Below are positions 1 to 6,944 of a stretch of DNA of 64,000 nt, one piece after another. Numbering within the stretch: the stretch's first letter is position 1; every line of letters starts with the position of its first letter. A program made the translations under genes and the position numbers. The notes beneath the pieces are model-generated. The model made no database searches. It worked only from the letters and a program-made list of their open reading frames with translations, and had not been told where the DNA came from. The DNA is from CAYUPI01 sp964446585 (lineage in GTDB: Bacteria > Verrucomicrobiota > Verrucomicrobiia > Limisphaerales > UBA8199): assembly GCA_964446585.1 (NCBI GenBank), contig CAYUPI010000015.1:1-64000 (forward strand), given 5' to 3'.

Positions 1-371
1 GGCGCCGGAGCGGGCTTAGTAACCGGCGCTGGTTTCCGAGCTTGAACAGAAGGCGCAGGCCTGGCGGCAGGAGGCGGGGCTTTGACAACCGGTGGCGTCG
101 TGGCAGGAGTCGGCTGCGCTTGCAGCTCATCCATTTTCTGCCGCATGGCGGCGCGCGTACGTTCTTCCACCGAACTGGCGGGCACGGAAGCCGGCGCCGG
201 GGTCTGAATGTTGGTCTGGCCTCCGACGGGCTGAGGCTGTAACTCGTTGATTTTTTGGCGCAAAGCCTCGCGCGCTTTGGCCTGCGCATCGGTATCCGCA
301 GCGCGGACCGACTGAGGGAGAACGCAGGCCATCGTTGCGCATACCAGCAGGAGAGATATTGGAATCCGCAT
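1..371 (-). CDS. Secreted Pro/Ala-rich protein, C-terminus outside window
   Basis: The reading frame begins with ATG at 371 and stays open to the window edge, so only about the first 123 residues are visible. The N-terminus is a clear Sec signal peptide (MRIPISLLLVCATMAC, with probable cleavage after SVRAA). A short charged motif then occurs twice: 'ARxxLRQKINELQ' near residue 34 and 'TRAAMRQKMDELQ' near residue 74. The copies are separated and followed by low-complexity Pro/Ala/Thr-rich sequence, suggesting an extended periplasmic linker. I recognise no catalytic domain in this part. The motif repeat and linker suggest a periplasmic structural or scaffold role, but that is inference only. 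Confidence 0.6.
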   Translation of the reverse strand, partial: MRIPISLLLVCATMACVLPQSVRAADTDAQAKAREALRQKINELQPQPVGGQTNIQTPAPASVPASSVEERTRAAMRQKMDELQAQPTPATTPPVVKAPPPAARPAPSVQARKPAPVTKPAPA

Positions 372-440
372 AAGAACTAATTATCCGAATACAAGGCAAG
401 ATGCAACAGCTATTAACCGGCTGAAAGGAAGGGGCCAGCG

Positions 441-632
441 ATGGCAGAACTGCACCACAGAAGCAAGTGGCCGCCTTTCCATGAACCTTTGGCAAAATTG
501 GGAGCGGTTGATAATTCGAGCGCCTTGTTTCCTTTCTTCCGCCGTCGCAAGGACGCTATGGCGGAACCGAGAGACCGTTTCAAGCGCCTTGACGGTGACA
601 CCAATCAGGTGTCTAACTCGGGCACCAAATGA
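441..632 (+). CDS. Possible small protein coupled to the next gene
   Basis: This 63-residue frame has two points in its favour. A purine-rich stretch (aaaggaagggg, 424-434) lies just upstream of the ATG. Its TGA stop overlaps the ATG of the next gene as ATGA (629-632), the usual arrangement for translational coupling. Against it, the protein (MAELHHRSKWPPF...) is Arg- and Pro-rich, resembles no family I know, and overlaps other open frames on the opposite strand. It may be only the leader region of the downstream gene. Treat it as a weak call. Confidence 0.25.
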   Translation: MAELHHRSKWPPFHEPLAKLGAVDNSSALFPFFRRRKDAMAEPRDRFKRLDGDTNQVSNSGTK

Positions 633-898
633 TCACAGTGAAACATTCAGCCGGCGATGAGTGGATTGTCACTGTCCAGGACGACGCGACGACTCATCAT
701 CGTGTGAGGGTGACGAAGGCGGACCTGGAGCGCTTTGCGGAAGGCAAGTCCGCCGAAGAGCTGCTGCAGGAGAGTTTTCGGTTCCGGCTCGCGCGTGAAC
801 CGAACACCTCGATCCTCAGCTCGTTCGAGCTGCCTCTGATAGGTCGCTATTTCCCGGAATACGAAACAGAAATTCTCACGCGGCTTCGCCGGTCCTAA
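629..898 (+). CDS. Conserved small hypothetical protein
   Basis: An 89-residue protein beginning MITVKHSAGDEW with a compact alpha/beta composition. The N-terminal third looks like a short beta-sheet (WIVTVQDDATTHHRVRV), followed by a helix (KADLERFAEGKSAEELL). The C-terminal motif 'REPNTSILSSFELPLIG' ends in 'YFPEYE'. From memory this C-terminal motif is typical of a family of small uncharacterised bacterial proteins, which makes the frame credible although no function is known. There are no membrane segments or signal peptide, so it should be cytoplasmic. Its start overlaps the stop of the preceding short frame. Confidence 0.7.
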   Translation: MITVKHSAGDEWIVTVQDDATTHHRVRVTKADLERFAEGKSAEELLQESFRFRLAREPNTSILSSFELPLIGRYFPEYETEILTRLRRS

Positions 899-931
899 AA
901 AGATCGACATCCAAAGGCTCAAACGAGCCTG

Positions 932-1936
932 TCAAGGGCTGGCCTGAGCCTGCTTCCTGCTGTGCCACCACTTGAGGACTCGCAGGGCGCGCAAGGTATT
1001 CCAGCGGCTGGCGGTGCCTACCTCTTCGAGCTCGAAGTAAGTCTTGCCAGGGTAACGATTTTTCAGCAGCCACCTGCCGTCCTGGCATCGGGCATGACTG
1101 ACGATGTCGATCGCCTCGGCCAGGCGCGGATGGCGTTCGGCGCCCACAGCCTGGAAATAGTCGAGGGCGCGGAGGATGTCGTAATGCCAGCGTGGCGGGA
1201 ACGAAAAGCGCAGGAACACAGGCTTGATGATTTCGCCGGTGCGGTGAGAGCGAAATAGTCTATGCACCAGCAGAAACTCTCGGCCGCGCCTTTGCGCCAT
1301 GCGTACCTGTCGGGTTTTATGACCGCGGTGGAGTTCGTACTGACGCAGGCCCTCGAGGACGCTGATAGTCGTGTGGACGGAAGCGTGGGTTGCGCCGGAT
1401 GCGAGCCTGCAATTCCATCCGCCGTCGGGCATCTGCTGCCCAAGCAGGTGGTCCGCAAGGCCGTCCAGTCGGGCGTCCTCATACCGGAAGTACGAGAGAA
1501 TCGACAGAACCATCCCGGTTATGCAGGTCTCGCCGCGCCGCGTCCATTCGGCCCAAGTGCCGTAACTGATGCCGCCGTCAGGCTGCAACCCTCGTTCGAG
1601 GAGTGGTGCGCAAGCCTTTTTCGCCTGTGGGTTGCCGGCAGGGAGACCAAAATCACGGAGCAACAGCATTGTGTAAGTCGTAGAAGTCCACTTGGGTGTG
1701 TAAAGACCTGCCTGCGGCGTGCGGCCGCCCTCCCACATGCCAGCGTGATCCTGCCTGGCCAGCAGCCGAGCACCCCATCCCTCGCGCGCGACTTTGCTTC
1801 GTTCCCGCTCGACTGCGCTCTTAGCCGCTCCGGTCAAATCCCTCATTGTCTGCCACCGAATGGCGGGGTCTCCGTCCAGAAGCCAAGAGATAGCGCGATT
1901 GGTCAGGGCTTTGTTTGTCATTTGCGAGAAGCGCAT
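932..1936 (-). CDS. Squalene-cyclase/prenyltransferase-fold hypothetical protein
   Basis: About 334 residues from the ATG at 1936, preceded by a GGTGG-type ribosome site. An in-frame GTG lies three codons further upstream. The sequence has the spaced 'QxPDGGW' and 'xxQDGRW' type turns of alpha/alpha-toroid terpenoid cyclases (QPDGGISYG, QMPDGGWNC, CQDGRWLL), together with helices such as 'HYDILRALDYFQAVG'. No DxDD-type cyclase acid motif is visible, so an actual terpene cyclisation activity is doubtful. Such soluble members are generally annotated only as squalene-cyclase-like hypothetical proteins. No signal peptide is seen, so it is probably cytoplasmic. The neighbours give no pathway context. 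Confidence 0.7.
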   Translation of the reverse strand: MRFSQMTNKALTNRAISWLLDGDPAIRWQTMRDLTGAAKSAVERERSKVAREGWGARLLARQDHAGMWEGGRTPQAGLYTPKWTSTTYTMLLLRDFGLPAGNPQAKKACAPLLERGLQPDGGISYGTWAEWTRRGETCITGMVLSILSYFRYEDARLDGLADHLLGQQMPDGGWNCRLASGATHASVHTTISVLEGLRQYELHRGHKTRQVRMAQRRGREFLLVHRLFRSHRTGEIIKPVFLRFSFPPRWHYDILRALDYFQAVGAERHPRLAEAIDIVSHARCQDGRWLLKNRYPGKTYFELEEVGTASRWNTLRALRVLKWWHSRKQAQASP

Positions 1937-1986
1937 TGCTTCCACCAGGCGAACATCACGCTCAGATTAGATGTGGAAACTGGCGT

Positions 1987-2124
1987 TTATCGGCCGACCC
2001 AACTCGTCGTTTGACCGCGGTTCCTGCGCGGAAAGGATTTTGCCAGACGAATGAGCTGCCCCACTTTGCGGATTTTTTCTGCGAACGCCTCTCGTGCGAG
2101 TCTCTGACGCAGCTCTCGTTTCAT
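1987..2124 (-). CDS. Small basic protein coupled to AbiEii-like gene
   Basis: A 45-residue frame (MKRELRQRLAREAF...) starts with ATG at 2124-2122. That start overlaps the TGA of the upstream nucleotidyltransferase-like gene as ATGA, so the two would be translationally coupled. It is helical and rich in Arg/Lys, with the segment 'FAEKIRKVGQLIRLAK'. Small proteins of this kind commonly follow AbiEii-like nucleotidyltransferase genes, so I read it as the partner of that pair. Its role is unknown. The frame is intact although the upstream gene is interrupted by a stop codon, which should reduce coupled translation. Confidence 0.5.
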   Translation of the reverse strand: MKRELRQRLAREAFAEKIRKVGQLIRLAKSFPRRNRGQTTSWVGR

Positions 2125-2633
2125 AATGCCGGTAGCTTGAGTTTATAGCGTCGCAGCACGTTTTCCAAATAGGTTTTGTCCAGGTCTGCCTGTTGGAGCA
2201 ACTGCTCGATGCGCGCCTTGTCTTTCGCCCGGCGTACGCTGGCGGCAATGGCCACGATATGTTCGGCGCGAAACACCTTGGCGGTCACTCCTTCATAATT
2301 AACGTGTTCCGCCTCCCGCACGGCCTCCTCGGTCAATCCGCTGGCGGCGAGAAACTGGACGGGGAATCCTCGAATGAGCAGGTGCCCGCTCTCGGCTTGC
2401 CAGCCTTGCGATTGCAGGTGGGCGTAGATGGCTGGAATACCTGTGGTCAGCTCCTTGCCGTTCGGGATGAAAAAGATGGCCGCGTCCTAGGTGGCAAATG
2501 GCTCAACGTGGTAAATCGCCGCCAGCGCACCTTCCAGCGCCCAATCCTCGATCAGGCCCGCCGCCACCAAGCCGTTGGCCGCGCGCAAAACGTCGCCCAG
2601 CGGGATATCGTCAGATCGCTCGTGGATGGCCAT
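2121..2633 (-). pseudogene. AbiEii-like nucleotidyltransferase, interrupted by amber codon
   Basis: From ATG 2633 the frame encodes MAIHERSDDIPLGD, then the family's 'DWALEGALAAIYHVEPFAT' segment. A TAG at 2487-2489 (minus strand) follows, after which the same frame continues to 2121 with no further stop. The region after the TAG reads 'DAAIFFIP', then 'GFPVQFLA' and a helical C-terminus. In this family the position of the stop is normally an aromatic residue just before an Asp-x-Asp metal motif. Here the first Asp is kept and the second is Ala. The gene is therefore probably inactive twice over. Length, about 170 codons, is normal for the short members of the family. The intact 3' part (2121-2336) could still be translated from an internal start. 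A sequencing error at the TAG would not explain the lost Asp. Confidence 0.65.
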
Positions 2634-2717
2634 CGCGACTGATAGACTGAATCGAGTCCTCGCGTAAACCTCCGCGCGCTAGTGGCGCTGATGGTTTGGC
2701 TGCCAAAAAATGCTGCG

Positions 2718-2746
2718 TTGACAACGGTTTCGTGTCGTGGTCTATT
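2718..2746 (+). promoter_or_regulatory. Probable sigma70-type promoter for rplU-rpmA-obg
   Basis: A perfect TTGACA (2718-2723) is followed by a 17-base spacer and TCTATT (2741-2746), which matches four of six bases of the TATAAT consensus. It lies 28 bases upstream of the rplU ATG, leaving a short leader. No competing gene covers the site. It fits a constitutive promoter for the ribosomal-protein and GTPase block. Confidence is limited because the main sigma factor of this phylum has not been checked here. Confidence 0.55.
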
Positions 2747-2773
2747 TTCTGTCCGTTTTGCCGGGAAATCTTT

Positions 2774-3163
2774 ATGTACGCAGTATTAGAGACAGGCAGC
2801 AAACAGTATCGCGTTAGCGCCGGGGATCAGTTGGAGATCGAGCGCCTGGCGGTCGAGGCCGGGCAACCGGTGACGTTCGACCGTGTGCTATTGGTCAACC
2901 AGGATGGCAAGATCACCGTGGGCACGCCGACCGTGGCCAATGCAGTCGTGGCGGCGGATGTCATCGAGCACAAACGCGGCGAAAAGAAAATCGCTTTCAA
3001 GATGAAGCGCCGTAAGGGCTATCATAAGACCATCGGCCATCGGCAGGAGCTGACGGTCATTAAAATCAAGGAAATCCGGACCGAATCCAGCTCGACTTCC
3101 GGACCGACATCTGCGGCCGAACCGTCGCCCGTCGCCGATGCCTCTGCACCTGTCACCAATTAG
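2774..3163 (+). CDS. rplU: 50S ribosomal protein L21
   Basis: The 129-residue product begins MYAVLETGSKQYRV, the classic L21 N-terminus ('YAVIxTGGKQYxV'). It contains the L21 signature region 'KMKRRKGYHKTIGHRQ', which contacts 23S rRNA. The open frame extends upstream to 2696, but the 26 extra residues are Cys-rich and unlike L21, and they would overlap the promoter, so the ATG at 2774 is preferred. The body ends near residue 105. The final 25 residues form a Ser/Thr/Ala/Pro-rich tail that most L21 proteins lack. rpmA follows after 6 bases and obg is next, the usual bacterial order. Confidence 0.95.
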   Translation: MYAVLETGSKQYRVSAGDQLEIERLAVEAGQPVTFDRVLLVNQDGKITVGTPTVANAVVAADVIEHKRGEKKIAFKMKRRKGYHKTIGHRQELTVIKIKEIRTESSSTSGPTSAAEPSPVADASAPVTN

Positions 3164-3169
3164 GAGTTT

Positions 3170-3433
3170 ATGGCACACAAGAAAGGTCAAGGCAGTGTCC
3201 GCAATGGACGCGACAGCGTCAGCAAGCGGCTCGGAGTGAAACGATTTGGCGGCGAGCTGGTCACCGCCGGCAGCATCCTCGTGCGGCAGCGCGGGACTAA
3301 ATTTGTCGCCGGCCAGAATGTCGGCACGGGCCGGGATTGGACTTTGTTCGCGCTGGCAGATGGCAAGGTCCGCTTCGACAAAGACAGCCGGCGAGTCAAT
3401 GTGCTGCCGGAGGCCGTGCAGGCTAACAGTTGA
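3170..3433 (+). CDS. rpmA: 50S ribosomal protein L27
   Basis: An 87-residue protein of normal L27 length beginning MAHKKGQGSVRNGRDS. It carries the conserved glycine-rich core, including 'RQRGTKFVAGQNVG' and 'DWTLFALADGKVRF'. The N-terminal Ala-His-Lys-Lys tail reaches the peptidyl-transferase centre in the large subunit. This version starts directly with the mature-type sequence, so it lacks the Firmicutes-style N-terminal extension that needs Prp protease. A good ribosome site (taggag, 3162-3167) precedes the ATG and partly overlaps the rplU stop. It is co-transcribed with rplU. Confidence 0.96.
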   Translation: MAHKKGQGSVRNGRDSVSKRLGVKRFGGELVTAGSILVRQRGTKFVAGQNVGTGRDWTLFALADGKVRFDKDSRRVNVLPEAVQANS

Positions 3434-3452
3434 CCGAGGCTTCTCATTATTC

Positions 3453-3521
3453 GTAGCCGCCGACCTGAGTCGTCGCAAATTTGCGGTTTCCCGTTGAGTC
3501 CGCCGTGACGTCGGCGGCTAC
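3453..3521. repeat. Inverted repeat between rpmA and obg
   Basis: Two perfect 12-base complementary arms, gtagccgccgac (3453-3464) and gtcggcggctac (3510-3521), flank a 45-base spacer. No T-run follows, so it is not a textbook terminator. It may be an attenuating or mRNA-stabilising hairpin that separates ribosomal-protein expression from obg, or a small palindromic element. It occupies half of the 138-base rpmA-obg gap. Confidence 0.6.
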
Positions 3522-3571
3522 AGTCTTTCATCAAATCGTGCTGAACGCCGACTTCCCCGCCCACCTGTCCC

Positions 3572-4750
3572 GTGTTCGTTGACGAGATCAAAATTTACGC
3601 CCGCGCCGGTCATGGCGGCAAAGGCTGTGTCGCCTTTCAGCGCGAAAAGTATCGCCCCAAGGGCGGCCCAAGCGGCGGCAACGGCGGGCGCGGTGGGGAC
3701 GTGATCCTCGAAGCCGATCACGACCTGAACAATCTCATTGCGCAATATTACCAGCCCCGCCTGATTGCGGAGGACGGCCACGCCGGGATGGGCAAGGGAA
3801 TGGACGGTCACGTGGGCAAGGATCTGGTCGTCAAAGTCCCTTGCGGCACGCTCATCTGGCGTCAGGAGCACGGAGGCGCTCCCGCACGAGAAAAAGCCCT
3901 CGAGAAGTCTGAAAAACAAACGCCGCTCAGCACAAGTTCCAGCCAGCGGCCCCTGCTCCGAGCCAGTCCTCGCGGCAGCGCGTTGGAATTTGACCTCGCT
4001 GCGAACGAACCGGAACCAGCGCACCGGCCTGGCGTGCGACCAAAGGGTGAGTTGACGGCCGACCTCACCATCCACGGGCAGAGGTTCATCCTGTGCAAGG
4101 GCGGCAGGGGTGGGTTAGGGAATCGAAATTTCGCCACGGCCACCCGCCAGGCCCCGCGTTTTGCACAACCCGGCGAGCCGGGCGACGAAGGCTCATTCCT
4201 GTTCGAGCTGCGCATCATTGCCGATGTTGGAGTTGTGGGCTATCCAAATGCCGGAAAATCGACCTTGCTCACGGCCATTTCCCGCGCGCGGCCCAAAGTG
4301 GCGCCCTATGCGTTTACCACCTTGCATCCGCAGATCGGCATCGTGGAGTACCCGGATTTTTTCAGGCTCACGGTCTGCGACGTGCCTGGTTTGATCGCCG
4401 GCGCCCACCGCAATCTCGGTCTCGGCCACGAATTCCTGCGACACATCGAGCGCTGCCAGATGCTTGTCCTGCTGCTGGACATGGCGGGCACCGAGGGCCG
4501 TGAGCCGTGGCAGGATTACCAAAACCTGTTGAACGAGTTGAAGCTCTACGATCCAACGCTGCTGGACAAACCTCGCCTCGTCGTCGCCAACAAAATGGAC
4601 GAGCCTGCGGCAGAGGCCAACCTTAAGAAGTTCAAACGCCGGATCCACAAGACCCCGGTCCTGCCGATCTCCGCCGCGTTCGATCAGGGGATTCCCAAAT
4701 TCACCCAACTAATCCGCAAAGCTGTTGAGAAGGTTCGGAGTGAGCAGTAA
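3572..4750 (+). CDS. obgE: GTPase Obg with an insertion in the N-terminal domain
   Basis: The 392-residue protein starts at a GTG; an in-frame TGA lies a few codons upstream, so no earlier start exists. The N-terminal Obg fold is clear (MFVDEIKIYARAGHGGKGC, then Gly-rich 'GGPSGGNGGRGGDV'). The G domain has the P-loop GYPNAGKS (223-230), DVPG (270-273) and NKMD, with 'ISAAFDQG' as G5. Obg acts in late 50S assembly and stress signalling. Bacterial Obg is usually near 330-340 residues without the OCT domain. Here about 65 extra residues, rich in Arg/Ser/Pro/Glu, sit at roughly 98-163 inside the Obg fold. No C-terminal OCT domain is present. It lies downstream of rplU-rpmA as in most bacteria. 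Confidence 0.93.
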   Translation: MFVDEIKIYARAGHGGKGCVAFQREKYRPKGGPSGGNGGRGGDVILEADHDLNNLIAQYYQPRLIAEDGHAGMGKGMDGHVGKDLVVKVPCGTLIWRQEHGGAPAREKALEKSEKQTPLSTSSSQRPLLRASPRGSALEFDLAANEPEPAHRPGVRPKGELTADLTIHGQRFILCKGGRGGLGNRNFATATRQAPRFAQPGEPGDEGSFLFELRIIADVGVVGYPNAGKSTLLTAISRARPKVAPYAFTTLHPQIGIVEYPDFFRLTVCDVPGLIAGAHRNLGLGHEFLRHIERCQMLVLLLDMAGTEGREPWQDYQNLLNELKLYDPTLLDKPRLVVANKMDEPAAEANLKKFKRRIHKTPVLPISAAFDQGIPKFTQLIRKAVEKVRSEQ

Positions 4751-4885
4751 TCCACCGTGGTCCCGTAAATCATTCTGATTTGGATTGACTGTGGTCACGC
4801 AGAGCCGCTCTAATTTTTGCGGCGCTGAATTCAACCCGTTGAAACAAACGGGACTAAAGTGATGGCGTAGAAAGGTCACGGCCCC

Positions 4886-5995
4886 ATGTTAAAAGCCGGC
4901 ATCATCGGTCTTCCAAACGTTGGGAAATCGACACTGTTCAATGCCGTAACTCGCTCGCATAAGGCGGCGGCGGAGAATTATCCGTTCTGCACCATCGAGC
5001 CCAACCTCGGCGTGGTGACCGTGCCCGACCCGCGCTTACCGGAGCTGGCCAAAGTCGCCAAAGTCAGCACGCAAATCCCGGCGGTGATCGAATTCGTCGA
5101 TATCGCTGGCCTGGTCAAAGGTGCGTCGAAAGGAGAGGGACTGGGAAACAAATTCCTGAGCCACATCCGGGAAGTGGATGCGCTAATCGAAGTCGTGCGC
5201 TGTTTTGAGGATCCGGACGTGGTTCACGTGACCGGCGAGCTCGATCCGGTGCGGGACATCGAGATCGTGACGACGGAGTTGATCCTTGCGGACCTGGAAG
5301 CGGTCCGGAAATGGCGCGAAAAAATCTCGCGCGACGTCAAGCGAGGCGACAAGCACGCCCTGCTGGAAGCGCACCTGCTCGAAAAAATCGAGGCGCACCT
5401 GAACAGCGGCAAACCGGCCAACACCCTCGGGTTGCCACTGGCGCCGGATGAAAAAATCATCGTCCGGAGTTTCTTCCTGCTCACCGACAAACCGACCATT
5501 TTCGCCGCCAACGTCAAGGAGAGCGACCTGGCGACCGCCGAGACGAATCCGCAGGTCCGGGCAGTGCGCGAATATGCGCGAACGCACCACGCATGCGACA
5601 CCGTGGTCGTTTGCGCCCAGTTGGAGAGTGGTCTGGCTGATTTGGCTCCGGAAGAAGCGCAGGAATATCTGGAACAATCGGGCGTCCAGGAGCCCGGCAT
5701 GCTTGCGCTCATCCATGGCGCCTACCGGTTGCTGGGCCTGCGCACGTTCTTCACGTTCAACGAAAAGGAAGTGCGCGCCTGGCCGATTCCGGCCGGCGCC
5801 ACGGCTGCGAAGGCGGCCGGGACTATTCATACGGACTTTGAGCGTGGGTTTATCAAGGCGGAGACGGTCCCCTGCGCCGATCTGGTCCAGCTCGGCTCGG
5901 TGGCCCGCGCTCGGGAGACGGGTCATTACCGCATTGAAGGCCGGGAATATGTCGTTCGGGACGGCGACGTGCTCTTGTTCCGTTTCAATGTGTGA
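4886..5995 (+). CDS. ychF: Redox-regulated/ribosome-associated ATPase YchF (OLA1 family)
   Basis: A 369-residue protein of exact YchF length. It opens with MLKAGIIGLPNVGKSTLFNA (P-loop) and has 'DIAGLVKGASKGEGLGNKFL' as switch region. The G4 motif departs from NKxD as in other YchF proteins, which prefer ATP ('FAANVKESDL' region). The C-terminal TGS domain is present, including 'FFTFNEKEVRAWPI' and the final 'EYVVRDGDVLLFRF'. YchF binds ribosomes and has been linked to stress and start-site control in other bacteria. It follows obg on the same strand after 135 bases, with a purine-rich site (aaaggt) before the ATG. Confidence 0.96.
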   Translation: MLKAGIIGLPNVGKSTLFNAVTRSHKAAAENYPFCTIEPNLGVVTVPDPRLPELAKVAKVSTQIPAVIEFVDIAGLVKGASKGEGLGNKFLSHIREVDALIEVVRCFEDPDVVHVTGELDPVRDIEIVTTELILADLEAVRKWREKISRDVKRGDKHALLEAHLLEKIEAHLNSGKPANTLGLPLAPDEKIIVRSFFLLTDKPTIFAANVKESDLATAETNPQVRAVREYARTHHACDTVVVCAQLESGLADLAPEEAQEYLEQSGVQEPGMLALIHGAYRLLGLRTFFTFNEKEVRAWPIPAGATAAKAAGTIHTDFERGFIKAETVPCADLVQLGSVARARETGHYRIEGREYVVRDGDVLLFRFNV

Positions 5996-6186
5996 ACGGG
6001 CGCGGCAAGTGCAATTCCGCCCTTGCTAATGCTCGAAATTCGTCCATCCTGCCCACGCCTGCCGGTGAGGCCTAGTGCCTAATCTTCAATTGAACCTTCG
6101 TTCAGTGGCGATTTGAAACCGGCGGCCAGGAACGATAGCTGGAGCACAAGCTCAACAGCTTTCGTTCGAGTGGCGAAGAATATCCT

Positions 6187-6396
6187 ATGGAAGAGCCGAT
6201 AGAAGTCGAAGGGCGAATTACCGCCGTGCTCGCGGGCACGATGTTTCGAGCCAAACTCGAGAACGGCCATGAAGTCCTGGCGCATATCTCGGGCAAGATG
6301 CGCAAGCGCTTCATCCGCCTGACTATTGGCGACCGGGTGAAAATGGAAATGTCCCCTTACGATTTGGACAAAGCCCGAATCGTCTATCGGCTTTGA
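6187..6396 (+). CDS. infA: Translation initiation factor IF-1
   Basis: A 69-residue single OB-fold protein. It has the IF-1 hallmarks 'IEVEGRITAVLAGTMFRAKLENGHEVLAHISGKMRK' (described here in parts) and 'GDRVKMEMSPYDLDKARIVYR'. IF-1 occupies the ribosomal A site during initiation. The length is normal. The usual N-terminal 'KEDxIE' is shortened to MEEPIEVEG. It lies 191 bases after ychF on the same strand and probably has its own promoter in that gap, though no clear site was found. The convergent lipoprotein gene ends only 3 bases downstream of its stop. Confidence 0.94.
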   Translation: MEEPIEVEGRITAVLAGTMFRAKLENGHEVLAHISGKMRKRFIRLTIGDRVKMEMSPYDLDKARIVYRL

Positions 6397-6399
6397 GGC

Positions 6400-6672
6400 T
6401 CACTTCGTCTGCGGCTGGGCATTAAACATTGGCTTCTCTTCCCTTACCATCGAAGCCGGCGCGATCTCGCGAACCCGGCCTGCCGGGACATAGGCGGGTC
6501 GCCCGTTGGCATCCTTGAAAACGTAGCGGTCATTTTGCAGCCGTGGTTTGCTCGCAGTGGTAATGCGCCGGCCGTTGTCCAGCGTGATCACATAAGTGTG
6601 CGCGCAGCCGCAAAGCACGACTAAACCGGCCAGGCAAACCAGCGCCAGTTTTTTCTTGCTCAAGCCTTTCAC
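6400..6672 (-). CDS. Small YgdI/YgdR-type lipoprotein
   Basis: The 90-residue product has a lipoprotein signal peptide (MKGLSKKKLALVCLAGLVVLCGC) with lipobox Leu-Cys-Gly-Cys. The mature part begins CAHTYVITLDNGRRITTASKP. The short SH3-like body with 'YVITLxNGxxI...PK' and 'DANGRPAYVPAGRVREI' matches the DUF903/YgdI-YgdR family of small Gram-negative lipoproteins, whose function is unknown. It should be anchored in the envelope by a lipidated Cys. The C-terminal 20 residues are polar and probably disordered. It is convergent with infA and transcribed from the 6.7 kb intergenic region. Confidence 0.8.
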   Translation of the reverse strand: MKGLSKKKLALVCLAGLVVLCGCAHTYVITLDNGRRITTASKPRLQNDRYVFKDANGRPAYVPAGRVREIAPASMVREEKPMFNAQPQTK

Positions 6673-6745
6673 AACGGCGACAGGGTGCCTCTGCCTCTGA
6701 ACTTTCGCAACACCGCATTGGATTCACGTTCGATTCCCTCAGAAC

Positions 6746-6856
6746 GGAGGGCGCCCGTCTCCGGGCGCAGCAATTTCCGTCGATGTGTGCGGTGCTGAGA
6801 TTTTCACAGTGTTGCGACCATTTCTGCTTTGCTGCGCCCGAGGACGGGCGCTCTCC
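6746..6856. repeat. Pair of REP-like hairpins in inverted orientation
   Basis: Two GC-rich hairpins face each other in the 272-base gap before the M16 genes: gcgcccg-tctc-cgggcgc (6751-6768) and gcgcccg-agga-cgggcgc (6834-6851). Each has a 7-base stem and 4-base loop. The flanks are also complementary (ggagg...cagcaa against ttgctg...ctctcc), so the whole 6746-6856 unit can fold as one larger inverted repeat. A related hairpin with a changed base pair occurs at 58423-58440. The rest of the gap (6673-6944) shows no gene. Confidence 0.6.
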
Positions 6857-6944
6857 GCGGACTCCGTCCCGCGTTTGCTCATCGTTTAGTTGGCGTGCGG
6901 AAACGCGCCTTGACACGCCTGGAACAGGCGCTCAGCTTTGAGCT

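Noticed and set aside
6720..6760. Possible tRNA T-arm (gttcgattc near 6729)
   Set aside because: The flanking bases do not form the 5-base T stem, and no matching acceptor or anticodon arms are present; the area belongs to the REP-like inverted repeat.
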